Shown: positions 26,752 to 36,379 of the stretch, piece after piece
Layout of the letters: each line of letters begins with the position of its first letter
Position numbering within the stretch: position 1 is the first letter of the stretch
From: Undibacterium sp. YM2
GTDB lineage: Bacteria; Pseudomonadota; Gammaproteobacteria; Burkholderiales; Burkholderiaceae_D
Direction: 5' to 3'
Assembly: GCF_009937975.1 (NCBI RefSeq)
Contig: NZ_AP018441.1
Location: 2,542,001-2,606,000 of the forward strand
Length of the DNA stretch: 64,000 nt
Position numbers and translations under genes: made by a program
The notes under the pieces: model-generated
Database searches by the model: none
Told to the model about the DNA's origin: nothing
The model's input: only the letters and a program-made list of their open reading frames with translations

Positions 26752-26876
26752 AGCTGCTGTACATACAACCGATATGTATGACGGTAGTGAGGTGCGCTTG
26801 GTTTGCGTTCAAGCAGACAAGCCACCGTCCAGAATTCAAAAAATGCGGGAGTCGTGTAAGCGGCTTCCGTTTTTTT
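26752..26876 (+). ncRNA. Candidate structured small RNA ending in an intrinsic terminator
   Basis: Three successive foldable elements occur within 125 bases: CATAC...GTATG at 26763-26779; a long stem-loop closed by GACGGT (26780) and ACCGTC (26824), with an inner arm GCTTGGTTTGC/GCAGACAAGC; and a terminator CGGGAGTCG...CGGCTTCCG followed by seven T (26846-26876). A TATAGT lies at 26740 as a possible -10, but the -35 is weak. It contains no good ORF. It may instead be the 3' UTR of the HTH gene that ends at 26696. The right end is well fixed; the left end is a guess. Confidence 0.5.
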
Positions 26877-26885
26877 ATTATCTGC

Positions 26886-27941
26886 TTATTTTCGACGCTG
26901 GTGTTTTTCTCTGTAGGCACCCGGGCTCACGCCTGTCCACTCCTTGAAGGCATGATTGAAGGCGCTTTGCTCCTGGTAGCCTAGCAGGAAGGCGATATCA
27001 GCCAGGCTGAAACCTGTTTGCTGCAAATAATCGATGGCCATGTCTTTCCGGGTTCGATCCAGGATTTGCTGGAAGCTGATGCCTGCTTCGCTCAATTTAC
27101 GCTGTAGCGTGCGCTGGCTCAGCAATAGTTCTTGCGCGATCAGCGGCAATCTGGCCTGGTCTTGTGCGAGATTATTGCTGATAGCTGCCCTGACCTGGGC
27201 AACGATGCCACCGTCCTGCTGTGCCTGCTGTTTTTGTTTGAGCAATTGTTCGGCATGATGTTGCAAGACCGGGTACATGCTGACATCGGCATTGGGCACA
27301 GGCCAGCCAAGCAGGGCTGTGGGAAAACGTGCGCAATTGATGATGGCCTCAAAGTGTACTTCCTGGCCAAACAGACGGTGATGCTCGCTCAAATCATCTG
27401 GAGCCGCATGCCTGAAATACACCGGTGCATCAGGCAGTATAGTGCCGGCAAACCAGTTGCCAAACACGCGTATGCCGGCAAATACACTTTCTACCAGGTG
27501 CCTGCTGGCCTGCGGATAGTGGCTATGCCACTGATATTCGGTCATCGCATCATCGACGACCAGTGCCGAGCGGCCAAGGTCATGTGCCAGGCCTTCATAG
27601 CGCATGGTTTGCTGGAAGGCTTGCTCAAAGTCCTTGCAGCTCATCAGTATCATGCCATACACATTGTAGGTGCCAAGCTTGACCCTCTCGCCTACATGCA
27701 AGCCAATGTGCGGGTCCTTGCTTAGTTCTGCTGCCGCATCAAGCAGGCGTATATAGTCTGCAGCAGCTATGCTTTCCTGCAACCTGCTCAGGGCATCTTC
27801 AGCCATGCCAGCCATGGTCGCCAGCGTGCACAAATTTAAACTACGTTCGTTCACCAGTTCAAGCAAAGGTTGCAGGTAGGCAGCAGCAACCCGTCCATTG
27901 ATATGGTGGCCAGCGATTGCTCCTGTATGTGAATTTGGCAT
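26886..27941 (-). CDS. AraC-family regulator (OruR/ArgR-like ligand domain), probable regulator of the adjacent cluster
   Basis: 351 aa. The N-terminal ligand-binding domain of the Arabinose_bd type (DYIRLLDAAAELSKDPHIGLHVGERVKLGTYNVYGMILMSC) is followed by a C-terminal double HTH: LPLIAQELLLSQRTLQRKLSEAGISFQQILDRTRKDMAIDYLQQTGFSLADIAFLLGYQEQSAFNHAFKEWTGVSPGAYR. The layout matches regulators such as OruR. It is transcribed away from the plus-strand oxidase/GlpD/kinase genes beginning 112 bp away, so control of that operon is likely; the ligand is unknown. Confidence 0.93.
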   Translation of the reverse strand: MPNSHTGAIAGHHINGRVAAAYLQPLLELVNERSLNLCTLATMAGMAEDALSRLQESIAAADYIRLLDAAAELSKDPHIGLHVGERVKLGTYNVYGMILMSCKDFEQAFQQTMRYEGLAHDLGRSALVVDDAMTEYQWHSHYPQASRHLVESVFAGIRVFGNWFAGTILPDAPVYFRHAAPDDLSEHHRLFGQEVHFEAIINCARFPTALLGWPVPNADVSMYPVLQHHAEQLLKQKQQAQQDGGIVAQVRAAISNNLAQDQARLPLIAQELLLSQRTLQRKLSEAGISFQQILDRTRKDMAIDYLQQTGFSLADIAFLLGYQEQSAFNHAFKEWTGVSPGAYREKHQRRK

Positions 27942-28053
27942 ATTAAAACAAGAACCCTGTCATGAAAGCGCAATACCTGAAGGTGACACTTGATTAAGCT
28001 ACAAGTTAATCATTGAGTATACCAAGCTCGGGCTTAATTCAGGGATAGAAAAA

Positions 28054-29664
28054 ATGCGACGTTGGAATGGTTGGGGGGATGACAGTATTCATTATGCGAT
28101 CAATGCAGATGCATTGAGTTTTTTGCAGGCACGCATAGGGAATGGCGTGCCGCAGACAGATGCAGAACTGGATCAGGTATGCCAGCAAGTGCCAGAAAGC
28201 CGTTTGCCACCACATCCACTGACAGATACAGATGCGCTTGGGCGCGTCAGGCATACTCTGGGACAAAGCCTGCCAGACTGGCTCAAAATGCGCTTTGGCA
28301 AGATCAGCCATTTCCCTGATGGTGTGGCTTACCCAGAAAGTGCTGCGGATGTGCGCAGCTTGCTGGATTACGCCGCATTACACAACATCGCCTTGATACC
28401 TTATGGCGGTGGCACCAGTGTGGTTGGGCATCTGGCCGTTACCGAGAGCGTACAGCCTGTCTTGTCTGTCGACATGTCACGTATGTCGCAATTGCTGAAT
28501 CTGGACAAGGAGGCACAACTGGCGACTTTTGGTGCAGGTGTCTTTGGTCCTGATCTGGAAGCGCAATTGCGTGCCCATGGCTATACGCTGGGGCATTTCC
28601 CACAATCTTTTGAATATTCGACGCTGGGTGGCTGGGTGGTTACCCGTTCATCTGGTCAGCAGTCGTTACTCTATGGGCGTATAGAACAATTACTGGCAGG
28701 TGCCAGGGTAGAGACCCCTGCGGGGAGGCTGGATATCCAGACCTTCCCTGCATCCGCTGCCGGGCTGGATTTGCGGGAAATGTTGCTGGGATCAGAAGGG
28801 CGCATGGGCATATTGACGGAAGTGACCGTACGCATTACGCCTTTACCTGCATGTGAAGAATTTCACGCGGTGTTCTTTCCTGACTGGGATACAGCACAAA
28901 CTGCTGTGAGGACTATCGCCCAGGGCAAGCTCGGTTTATCGATGTTGCGACTGTCAAATGCAACGGAAACCCTGACCAGCCTGACATTGGCAGGCCACAA
29001 GAAGTTGATAGGCTTGCTGGAATCTTATCTGCGCCTGCGTGGTTGTGATGAAGGTAAATGTGTTTTGCTCATCGGTGCCAGCGGCGAGAAATTTCAAGTG
29101 CGCCATGCTATCAAATCTGCATTGAAGATGACAGGCCAGCATCAAGGTGTGCATGTAGGTAAAACCATGGGTGAAAAATGGAAGCAAGGGCGTTTCAGGA
29201 ATGTCTATCTGCGTAATAGCGCCTGGCAGCAGGGCTATGCGATAGATACGGTAGAGACAGCTTGCGACTGGCCCAAAGTGAAGGCCATGATGTCGAGTAT
29301 AGAGCAGGCGGGACGTGATGCGATGGCAATCGAGCGTGAACAGGTGCATGCGTATACGCATTTGTCCCATTTATATGGACAGGGGGCCAGCGTTTACTCA
29401 AGCTTTGTCTATCGCCTGACTGGTGATTATGAACATGATTACGCACGCTGGCGCAGGCTCAAGTCTGCAGTTTCTGCTGCCATCGTCGCCAATGGCGGCA
29501 CCATAAGCCACCAGCATGGCGTGGGTAGTGACCATGCACCTTACCTGGAAGCTGAAAAAGGCAGCCTGGGAATATCTGGCATGCGTCATCTGTTCAAACA
29601 CTTCGACCCACAAGGCATCATGAATCCGGGCAAGCTGTTGCCGGCAGAAGATGTAAAACAATGA
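28054..29664 (+). CDS. FAD-binding oxidase, alkyl-dihydroxyacetonephosphate-synthase-like
   Basis: 536 aa VAO/PCMH-type flavoprotein. The FAD-binding part reads ISHFPDGVAYPESAADVRSLLDYAALHNIALIPYGGGTSVVGHLA and ATFGAGVFGPDLEAQLRAHGYTLGHFPQSFEYSTLGGWVVTRSSGQQS; the C-terminal active-site region has GGTISHQHGVGSDHAPYLEAEKG, where eukaryotic alkyl-DHAP synthase has a His-rich HHH loop. Family members swap or cleave O-acyl/alkyl groups of glycerone phosphate. It overlaps glpD by 4 bp (ATGA), so the products are coupled; the neighbours suggest glycerol-ether or glycerol-phosphate metabolism. Confidence 0.88.
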   Translation: MRRWNGWGDDSIHYAINADALSFLQARIGNGVPQTDAELDQVCQQVPESRLPPHPLTDTDALGRVRHTLGQSLPDWLKMRFGKISHFPDGVAYPESAADVRSLLDYAALHNIALIPYGGGTSVVGHLAVTESVQPVLSVDMSRMSQLLNLDKEAQLATFGAGVFGPDLEAQLRAHGYTLGHFPQSFEYSTLGGWVVTRSSGQQSLLYGRIEQLLAGARVETPAGRLDIQTFPASAAGLDLREMLLGSEGRMGILTEVTVRITPLPACEEFHAVFFPDWDTAQTAVRTIAQGKLGLSMLRLSNATETLTSLTLAGHKKLIGLLESYLRLRGCDEGKCVLLIGASGEKFQVRHAIKSALKMTGQHQGVHVGKTMGEKWKQGRFRNVYLRNSAWQQGYAIDTVETACDWPKVKAMMSSIEQAGRDAMAIEREQVHAYTHLSHLYGQGASVYSSFVYRLTGDYEHDYARWRRLKSAVSAAIVANGGTISHQHGVGSDHAPYLEAEKGSLGISGMRHLFKHFDPQGIMNPGKLLPAEDVKQ

Positions 29665-31282
29665 AAACAGCCAAATCACGTGCCGATTTGCTCAAGTCGA
29701 TTACCCGTCATGAGCAAGATTGGGACATCATCGTTATCGGCGGCGGAATCACTGGTGCAGGCATATTGCTGGAAGCTGCACGACGTGGCTTAAGGGTTTT
29801 GCTGGTCGAGCAAAAAGATTTCGCCTGGGGCACATCCAGCCGTTCATCCAAACTGGTGCATGGTGGCTTGCGCTACATTAAAGAAGGCAAGTTCTTCCTG
29901 ACACGGGATTCTGTACGTGAAAGGCAGGGACTGATGCAAGCTGCGGCAGGTCTGGTCGAGCCACAGAGTTTTGCATTTGCTGACTATCAGGGGCGCAAGC
30001 CCGGGCGATGGATGTTTGCGATCGGTTTGGTCATCTATGACTTTCTGGCTGGTTTGCGTGGAAAGCATTATTTTTCGGCGCAAGACTTCCAGATGCTGGC
30101 ACCGCATATACCTGCGGCTGATTTAAAAGGCGGCTCTTGCTATCTGGATGCCAAGACTGATGATGCCCGTCTGGTGCTCAGAGTCTTGCAGGAGGCGCGT
30201 GCTGCCGGAGCAATCGCCTTGAATTATCTTGCAGTAAAAAGTGTCATGTATGAAAACGAGCAGGCCACTGAAATTATCCTGCAAGATGTATTGAACATGC
30301 AGGAGTACCAGATCAAGGCAAAAGTCATCATCAATGCAACCGGAGCCTGGGCTGACGACCTGCGTCAGCAGCAAGGGGCAAGTGCAAGATTGCGCCCTCT
30401 GCGCGGCAGCCATTTGCTAATGCCTGCCTGGCGCTTGCCGGTGGCGCAGGCGGTAAGCCTGATGCACCCGCGTGATGGCCGTCCCGTCTTTGTCTATCCC
30501 TGGGGGGCGTCAGTCTGGTGGGAACGACAGACGTAGATCACTGCTCTGACATGCGGCAAGAAACAGCCATCACGGCAGATGAAGTCGCTTATTTGATGGA
30601 AGCCATGGACTTTCAGTTCCCGCAATTGCAACTGAAGCTGGATGACATCATCGCCAGCTATGCAGGCATACGGCCTGTGATTGATACCGGCAAGGCCGAT
30701 CCATCGAAGGAAGGGCGTGATCATGCCATCTGGCTGGAAAAAGGCTTATTGACAGTTACAGGCGGCAAGTTGACGACTTTCAGGCTGATTGCGCAAGATG
30801 CGCTAAAGCACATTGCTCATTTATTTCCTGGTCATCAGTCTGATCAAAAGGTGAGCAATTTATTTGCCCGCCCATCAGATTTAGCTAATGAAAAACAATT
30901 AAACCATACACAAAAATCACGGTTGCAAGGCCATTATGGTGAATCCGCTGCTGAGATTGTACAAATTGCTCAAGATGGTGAACTGGATTTCATACCAGGG
31001 ACACTGACCATGTGGGTGGAATTGCGCTGGGCAGCGCGGCATGAAGCGGTAGAGCACTTGCAAGACCTGATGTTGCGCAGAACCAGGCTGGGTTTATTGT
31101 TGCGCCAGGGTGGCATGGCTCTGCTGCCACGCATTCGTGCTATCTGCCAGTCCGAACTAAAGTGGGATGATGAGCGTTGGGAAAATGAGCAGTCAGCCTA
31201 TCTGCAGATGTGGAACAAGTATTATGCTTTGCCAGACAAGAGTAGTATTCCTGAATGGCGAAATCATCGACAGCACACATAA
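29661..31282 (+). CDS. glpD: Glycerol-3-phosphate dehydrogenase (GlpD-like), split by an apparent 1-base frameshift
   Basis: Membrane-associated FAD enzyme oxidising glycerol-3-phosphate to dihydroxyacetone phosphate. The Rossmann start IIVIGGGITGAGILLEAARRGLRVLLVEQKDFAWGTSSRSSKLVHGGLRY is clear. The frame breaks at the GGGGGG at 30502-30507; adding one G gives the family motif RPVFVYPWGGVSLVGTTDVDH and continues through GGKLTTFR to a stop at 31282 (about 540 aa). It is coupled to the oxidase upstream and lies 9 bp before the FGGY kinase. It may not be the cell's main GlpD, because the neighbours are not the usual glpFK. Confidence 0.92.
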
Positions 31283-31291
31283 AATAAAAAC

Positions 31292-32854
31292 ATGTCCAGA
31301 CAATATATCCTCTCCATAGACAACGGCACTCAAAGCGTCAGGGCTATCCTGTTTGATTTGCGCGGCAATATCGTCGCCAAATCCCAGGTACATCTGGAAG
31401 CTTATTTTTCAGATCAGCCTGGCTGGGCCGAACATCATCCTGAAGATTATTGGCAGGCAGTGTGCACAGCCTGTCAGCGGCTGTGGAATGAACACGGGAT
31501 TTCTCCATCGACGGTACACGGTGTTGCAGTGACCACTCAGCGCGGCACCATGATCAACCTGGACAAGCAGGGCCAGCCTTTGCGACCCGCAATTACCTGG
31601 CTGGATCAAAGGCGCACCGACATAGTCCCACCGGTTAACCCCTTGTGGATGACAGCCTTCAAGCTGGCAGGCGTCGCCAGTACCATCAATTTTTTTCGAG
31701 GTGAGGCAGAAGCCAACTGGATCAAGGCGCATCAGCCAGATATCTGGGACAAGACGGATAAATACCTGATGTTGTCCGGTTACCTGAATTATCGCCTGTG
31801 CGGCAATTTCATTGATTCCATAGGTTCGCAAGTCGGTTATTTGCCATTTGATTATAAAGGCTTGAAATGGGCTGGGAAATTGGACTGGAAATGGCAGGCA
31901 TTGGCGGTAAAGGCCGAAAGCTTGCCTGAGCTGGTGCCACCCGGCACGGTCATGGGGCATATCAACCAGGCAGCTGAGGCAGCAACCGGCATACTGGCTG
32001 GCACACCTTTGCTGGCCGCTGCGGCGGACAAGGCTTGTGAAGTGATAGGGGCTGGCTGCCAGCAAGCAAACATCGGTTGCCTTAGTTATGGCACAACTGC
32101 GACTATCAACACCACCAGCAAGAAATACCTGGAAGTGACGCCCTTTATACCACCTTATCCAGCAGCAATCCCCGGTTCTTACAGTACCGAGGTGCAGATA
32201 TTCCGTGGTTACTGGATGGTGAACTGGTTCAAGGAACAGTTTGGTCATCATGAAAAACTGCAGGCGGCAGAGCAGGGCGTCTTGCCAGAGGCCTTGTTTG
32301 ATGAGCTGGTGAATGCCGTGCCACCGGGCTCCATGGGCCTGATGCTGCAACCTTACTGGACGCCAGGTATCAAGGTGCCAGGTGCAGAAGCCAAAGGCGC
32401 TATCATCGGTTTCGGTGATGTGCATACGCGTGCACACATGTACCGCGCTATCCTTGAGGGACTGGCTTATGCGCTACGTGAAGGCAAAGAGCGTATAGAA
32501 AAGCGTAGCGGTGTAGCGATCACTGAATTGCGAATCTCAGGCGGCGGCTCTCAGAGTGACGCTGCCATGCAATTGACGGCAGATATCTTTGGTTTGCCGA
32601 CATCGCGCCCGCATATCTATGAAACTTCAGGTTTGGGTGCTGCTATCGATGCAGCGGTAGGCTTGGGCCTGCATCCCAGTTTTGACGTCGCGATCAAGGA
32701 AATGACGCGCATAGGCAAAACCTTTGAACCTATCGCTCATCATCACCAGATCTACAATGAGCTGTATCACCGGGTTTATCAAAAGATGTATGCCCGATTG
32801 CAGCCTTTGTATAAAGAGATACAGCAAATCACCGGATATCCGAAAATGCATTGA
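31292..32854 (+). CDS. FGGY-family carbohydrate kinase
   Basis: 520 aa. The N-terminal ATPase motif SIDNGTQSVRAILFDLRGNIVAKSQV; GVAVTTQRGTMINLDKQGQPLRPAITWLDQR; and the C-terminal signature ELRISGGGSQSDAAMQLTADIFGLPTSRP (adenosine motif with GGGS) are all present. The substrate is not deducible: it is neither a typical GlpK nor xylulokinase by eye. Position after the oxidase and GlpD suggests phosphorylation of glycerol or a glycerol-like alcohol to feed GlpD. Confidence 0.88.
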   Translation: MSRQYILSIDNGTQSVRAILFDLRGNIVAKSQVHLEAYFSDQPGWAEHHPEDYWQAVCTACQRLWNEHGISPSTVHGVAVTTQRGTMINLDKQGQPLRPAITWLDQRRTDIVPPVNPLWMTAFKLAGVASTINFFRGEAEANWIKAHQPDIWDKTDKYLMLSGYLNYRLCGNFIDSIGSQVGYLPFDYKGLKWAGKLDWKWQALAVKAESLPELVPPGTVMGHINQAAEAATGILAGTPLLAAAADKACEVIGAGCQQANIGCLSYGTTATINTTSKKYLEVTPFIPPYPAAIPGSYSTEVQIFRGYWMVNWFKEQFGHHEKLQAAEQGVLPEALFDELVNAVPPGSMGLMLQPYWTPGIKVPGAEAKGAIIGFGDVHTRAHMYRAILEGLAYALREGKERIEKRSGVAITELRISGGGSQSDAAMQLTADIFGLPTSRPHIYETSGLGAAIDAAVGLGLHPSFDVAIKEMTRIGKTFEPIAHHHQIYNELYHRVYQKMYARLQPLYKEIQQITGYPKMH

Positions 32855-32892
32855 AGTTACATCGTAGTGCTCGGCCTGCTATCATTATTCGC

Positions 32893-33514
32893 ATGACGAC
32901 TATAGTTCTCTTGCCTGGCATGGATGGTACAGGCACACTCTATGAGCCTTTGCACAAGGCATTGAATGGTAGATATAAACTACTGGTATTGACATATCCG
33001 CCAGATCAAGCGCTGGACTACGCAGAACTGGAGATATTGGTTCAGACGCAACTACCGCAGGATGAAGATTATATTTTGATGGGCGAATCGTTCTCAGGCC
33101 CGATTGCCATTTCCATCGCTGCCACAAAGCCAGTGCGGCTGAAGGCCTTGATACTCTGTGCGACTTTTGCATGTAATCCTTATCCCTGGATGGCCGGTTT
33201 CAGATTTGTGCATGCAGTTGGCAGATGCTTTGGCACGTGTCAGGCCCGCCAGTTTAAAGGCCCGTTTGCATGCGGTGTTGAGTTGCGATGTCAGAGAAAA
33301 ACTCCAGGCTATCAAAGTGCCGGTACTCTATCTGCAAGCCAACAGGGACAGACTGATACCAGTCTCTGTCCATGCAGATATCAAAACGCAATTGCATGAA
33401 ATGGAAACATGCCGATACGATGCACCTCATTTTTTATTGCAGACGAAAGCGGATGCAGTTGCCAAAGATGTTCTGCGGTTGATGTCGAAAGTCGAAGTTG
33501 ATAAGGAGAGGTAG
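32893..33514 (+). pseudogene. Alpha/beta hydrolase with an internal deletion and frame change
   Basis: It starts at the ATG at 32893 (MTTIVLLPGMDGTGTLYEPL). Oxyanion and nucleophile regions are intact: YILMGESFSGPIAISIAA (Gly-x-Ser-x-Gly). After LILCATFACNPYPW the frame is lost; the C-terminal half (LADALARVRPASLKARLHAVL, VPVLYLQANRDRLIP, APHFLL with the final His) continues in the +1 frame. Relatives have about 20 more residues between the two halves, so a deletion that is not a multiple of three is likely. This differs from the single-base homopolymer losses elsewhere. The 3' end overlaps the next start (TAGTG). Confidence 0.7.
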
Positions 33515-34482
33515 TGTTAAGTAATGGTGAAAAAGTTGAATATGCCAGGCGCCTGAACAGTGTTCTTGACTATGTAGACCAGCATTTGGATACGTCGTTG
33601 GAATTGGATAAATTGGCTGAAGTGGCGCATTTTTCACGTTTTCATTTTCATCGTATATTTGCCGCCTGGATGGGTGAAACACTGGGAGATTATGCGCGGC
33701 GGCGACGTCTGGAAACCGCAGCCTGGCGTTTATCCTGCGATCGACAAGCATCGGTACTGGACATTGCGCTCGCATGCGGTTTCGCTTCTGGCGAAGCGTT
33801 TGCCCGCGCATTCAAACTCCGGTTTGACTGCACTCCCAGCCAATGGCGGGCTGGTAGCGATGAGCGCAGATTAGCTCAGGTGCGGGCAGGTTATGAAAAC
33901 CGTGCAAGACATGACAGCAATCTGAGTCAGGTACTCAGCAATTCTGATCAGGTAAACGTGAACGGTATTTGCGAAGATGGTGGCTCTTATCAACCACGTC
34001 GAAAGTATCTTATGGAAGTAAATATTGTTCAATTGCCGGCAGTACGCGTTGCTTACCAACGTTATATAGGTCCATATGGCCCAGGTGTTACTGAGTTCTG
34101 GCGCAGTAAAGTTACGCCATGGATGCAAGTCCATGGCTTACAGGATCAAGTCTGTTATGGAATAGGGTATGACGATCCCAGCGTCACGGCTGCTGACAAA
34201 TGTCGCTATGATGCATGCGTCACTATCACTGAGGGCTTCGCGCCAGGTGCTCATGCAAATGTCAAAACATTGCCAGGCGGTGCTTATGCGGTTGCTCAAT
34301 TCAATGGACCAGCGACGGCTGTGAATGATGCATGGATGGAGTTGATGCGCGAATACTTGCCAGCCAGCGGCATGCAATGTGATGACAGGCCCTGTTTTGA
34401 GCAGTTTTCGGCAAATTCTGCTTTGGATCTTCAGACAGGAATATTTTCTTGTCTGTTGTGCATACCTGTCAAGGCGCTATAA
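33514..34482 (+). CDS. AraC-type HTH protein with C-terminal GyrI-like effector domain
   Basis: 322 aa starting at a GTG overlapping the hydrolase stop, behind AAGGAGAGG. The N-terminal HTH pair reads LNSVLDYVDQHLDTSLELDKLAEVAHFSRFHFHRIFAAWMGETLGDYARRRRLETAAWRL... DIALACGFASGEAFARAFKLRFDCTPSQWR. After a linker, a GyrI/Rob-like domain (VNIVQLPAVRVAYQRYIGPYG... LPGGAYAVAQFNGPATAVNDAWMELMREYLP) may bind amphipathic small molecules. It is last in the plus-strand cluster; its targets are unknown. Confidence 0.9.
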   Translation: MLSNGEKVEYARRLNSVLDYVDQHLDTSLELDKLAEVAHFSRFHFHRIFAAWMGETLGDYARRRRLETAAWRLSCDRQASVLDIALACGFASGEAFARAFKLRFDCTPSQWRAGSDERRLAQVRAGYENRARHDSNLSQVLSNSDQVNVNGICEDGGSYQPRRKYLMEVNIVQLPAVRVAYQRYIGPYGPGVTEFWRSKVTPWMQVHGLQDQVCYGIGYDDPSVTAADKCRYDACVTITEGFAPGAHANVKTLPGGAYAVAQFNGPATAVNDAWMELMREYLPASGMQCDDRPCFEQFSANSALDLQTGIFSCLLCIPVKAL

Positions 34483-34536
34483 AAAATCCTGCAATAATAG
34501 TGACATAGTCACTTGTGATGACTAATTCAGCTTGAG

Positions 34537-35067
34537 TTAATCAAGCAATACCGAGCCATCGGGGCCCCATTTCACTTTGGTGATCCCTGGCTCGGTTTCT
34601 TCCAGCCGTTTCATCTCATGTTCCTGTGGCGTGATCATGCCACGTTGCAGGCGCAATTCATCTGCCAGTTTTTGGTCTTCCATGATTTGCTGACGACGCG
34701 CTGCTGCCAGTTGTATGGTTTCCAGCAATTCTTCCTGGTTCCAGGGTTTGGCGATGTAGCGAAACACCTCGGCATCATTGATGGCACCCAGTATGGTCTT
34801 GAATTCGGCAGAGGCGCTCAGCATGAGGCGTATTGCATGGGGCTGTATTTCCTTGGCAATGGACAAGAACTGAATGCCGTTCATGCCAGGCATGTGGTAG
34901 TCAGAGATGATAAAGTCGAAAGCTGTATTACTCAGGCGATTGATCGCATCCTGAGGGGAATTAAACAATTCCATCGTCATTTCCATCTCTTTTGCGACGC
35001 TTTTCAGGCTTCTCTGCAGCGCCAGCAAAACATTCTGTTCGTCATCGAGCAATAATATTTTATACAT
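34537..35067 (-). CDS. Response regulator with short C-terminal tail
   Basis: 176 aa. The receiver domain (YKILLLDDEQNVLLALQRSL; phosphoacceptor Asp in DFIISDYHMPGMNG; Lys in YIAKPWNQEELLETI) is complete. A C-terminal segment of about 45 residues (LRLQRGMITPQEHEMKRLEETEPGITKVKWGPDGSVLLD) is not a recognised output domain. Its start touches the stop of the HD-GYP protein gene, so it is the last gene of the five-gene signalling operon. Confidence 0.9.
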   Translation of the reverse strand: MYKILLLDDEQNVLLALQRSLKSVAKEMEMTMELFNSPQDAINRLSNTAFDFIISDYHMPGMNGIQFLSIAKEIQPHAIRLMLSASAEFKTILGAINDAEVFRYIAKPWNQEELLETIQLAAARRQQIMEDQKLADELRLQRGMITPQEHEMKRLEETEPGITKVKWGPDGSVLLD

Positions 35068-36379
35068 TATTTTCTCCTGTTACTGTGGACACGTATAACT
35101 AATTTAGCACCTGCGGGATGCTCGAACAATGTCAATTTGTCGATGATGTGCTGGTCTAGAACATAATCGGCAGGCAGAAGCAGCATACCTTCTTTGGAAA
35201 TAACGTCTGCAGAAAGTATCATGCCGGGTTGCAGGTGGGCAGTGGTAATTTCTCTATCGTCAATATCTTCAGCCTGATTACTGATGATTTGCTTGAAGGC
35301 CGCGACGACTTTGTCATCATAGCGATTGCCGGCACCACGTATGATCAAGGCCTGCGCATCTTCAATATGCACCCGTTTTTGAACCAGGCTGCCATTTTGC
35401 AGATTGTCATAGTCACTAGCCAGCGACAATATGCGCGCACCTATGGGGATATTCTCGCCAACCAGCCCATCCGGGAAGCCCCGCCCATCAAAACGTTCAT
35501 GCTGAGCACGTATGATCTTCGCTGCGCCTTGTAAATCTTGTAGTGGCATTAGCAGCTGTTCGGCGCGCAGAGTATGCTTGTGAAAATGACCCAACTGCTC
35601 GCCATTCATTTGATTGACAGGCGTTGCCAATAGCTCGTCTGAAAACCCTATTTTACCTATGTCGGCCAATAAAGCCGCGACAAAAATTTCTTGCGCTTCA
35701 CGCGTATCCAGATTAAGTTTTTTTGCAATTTTTCTGGATAAATCAGCTACCCGCCGTGAATGTCCTACCAGCTTGTCCCCCGCATCTCTATGACATTGGA
35801 AAAAACTTTGATCGAAGTAAGAAAATTGCTTTTTAATTTATCATTGGCCTGCAGCAGGGATGCATGGGCTTTTTTCAAATCGGCGGTGCGCTCATCGACC
35901 TTAATTTCCAGACTGGCATTCAGGGATTTAAGCTCTTCATTCTGGCGCAGCGTTAATTCTTCCAGACGTCTTTTCTCTATCTCCAGTGCCTTGCGTTCCA
36001 GCGCCTGTTTGACGACCAGTACGATATCGTTGTCATTCCAGGGCTTGGTAATATAGCGATAAATTTCTCCACGGTTGATCGCATCAATTGTGGACTGTAT
36101 GTCGGCATAGCCTGTCAGGAGCAGACGTATGGTGTCTGGCCATCGGGCTTTGACATGGGTCAAAAATACTGCGCCATCCATGACTGGCATGCGCATATCG
36201 GAAATAACCAGATCTATGGTCTCTTTCTCCAGTATCTCCAGACCTTCCTGGCCGCCATTGGCGATAAATATTTTGTAAGAGTGTTGCCTGAACAGTCTGC
36301 GCAGAGATGAAAGAATATTCGGCTCGTCGTCAACGAAGAGCAATGCAGGCATCACTTCTGATACTGACTCTGGACTCAT
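35067..36379 (-). CDS. REC-HD-GYP response regulator, split by an apparent 1-base frameshift; degenerate HD site
   Basis: The N-terminal receiver (MPALLFVDDEPNILSSLRRLF, Asp in LVISDMRMPVMDG) is followed by a coiled-coil and, after one G is added to the run read as CCCCC at 35777-35781, by FSNVIEMRGDKLVGHSRRVADLSRKIAKKL and an HD-GYP domain. In the domain the usual HD pair reads ALLADIGKIGF, with Ala in place of the catalytic His, and the HHExxDGxGYP motif reads AQHERFDGRGFPDG. Cyclic-di-GMP hydrolysis is therefore doubtful even if the frame is intact. It overlaps the HK gene upstream by 4 bp. Confidence 0.88.

Noticed and set aside
31409..32437. Minus-strand 342-aa ORF inside the FGGY kinase gene
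   Set aside because: Cys/His-rich, without family features, antisense to a conserved kinase; a shadow frame.
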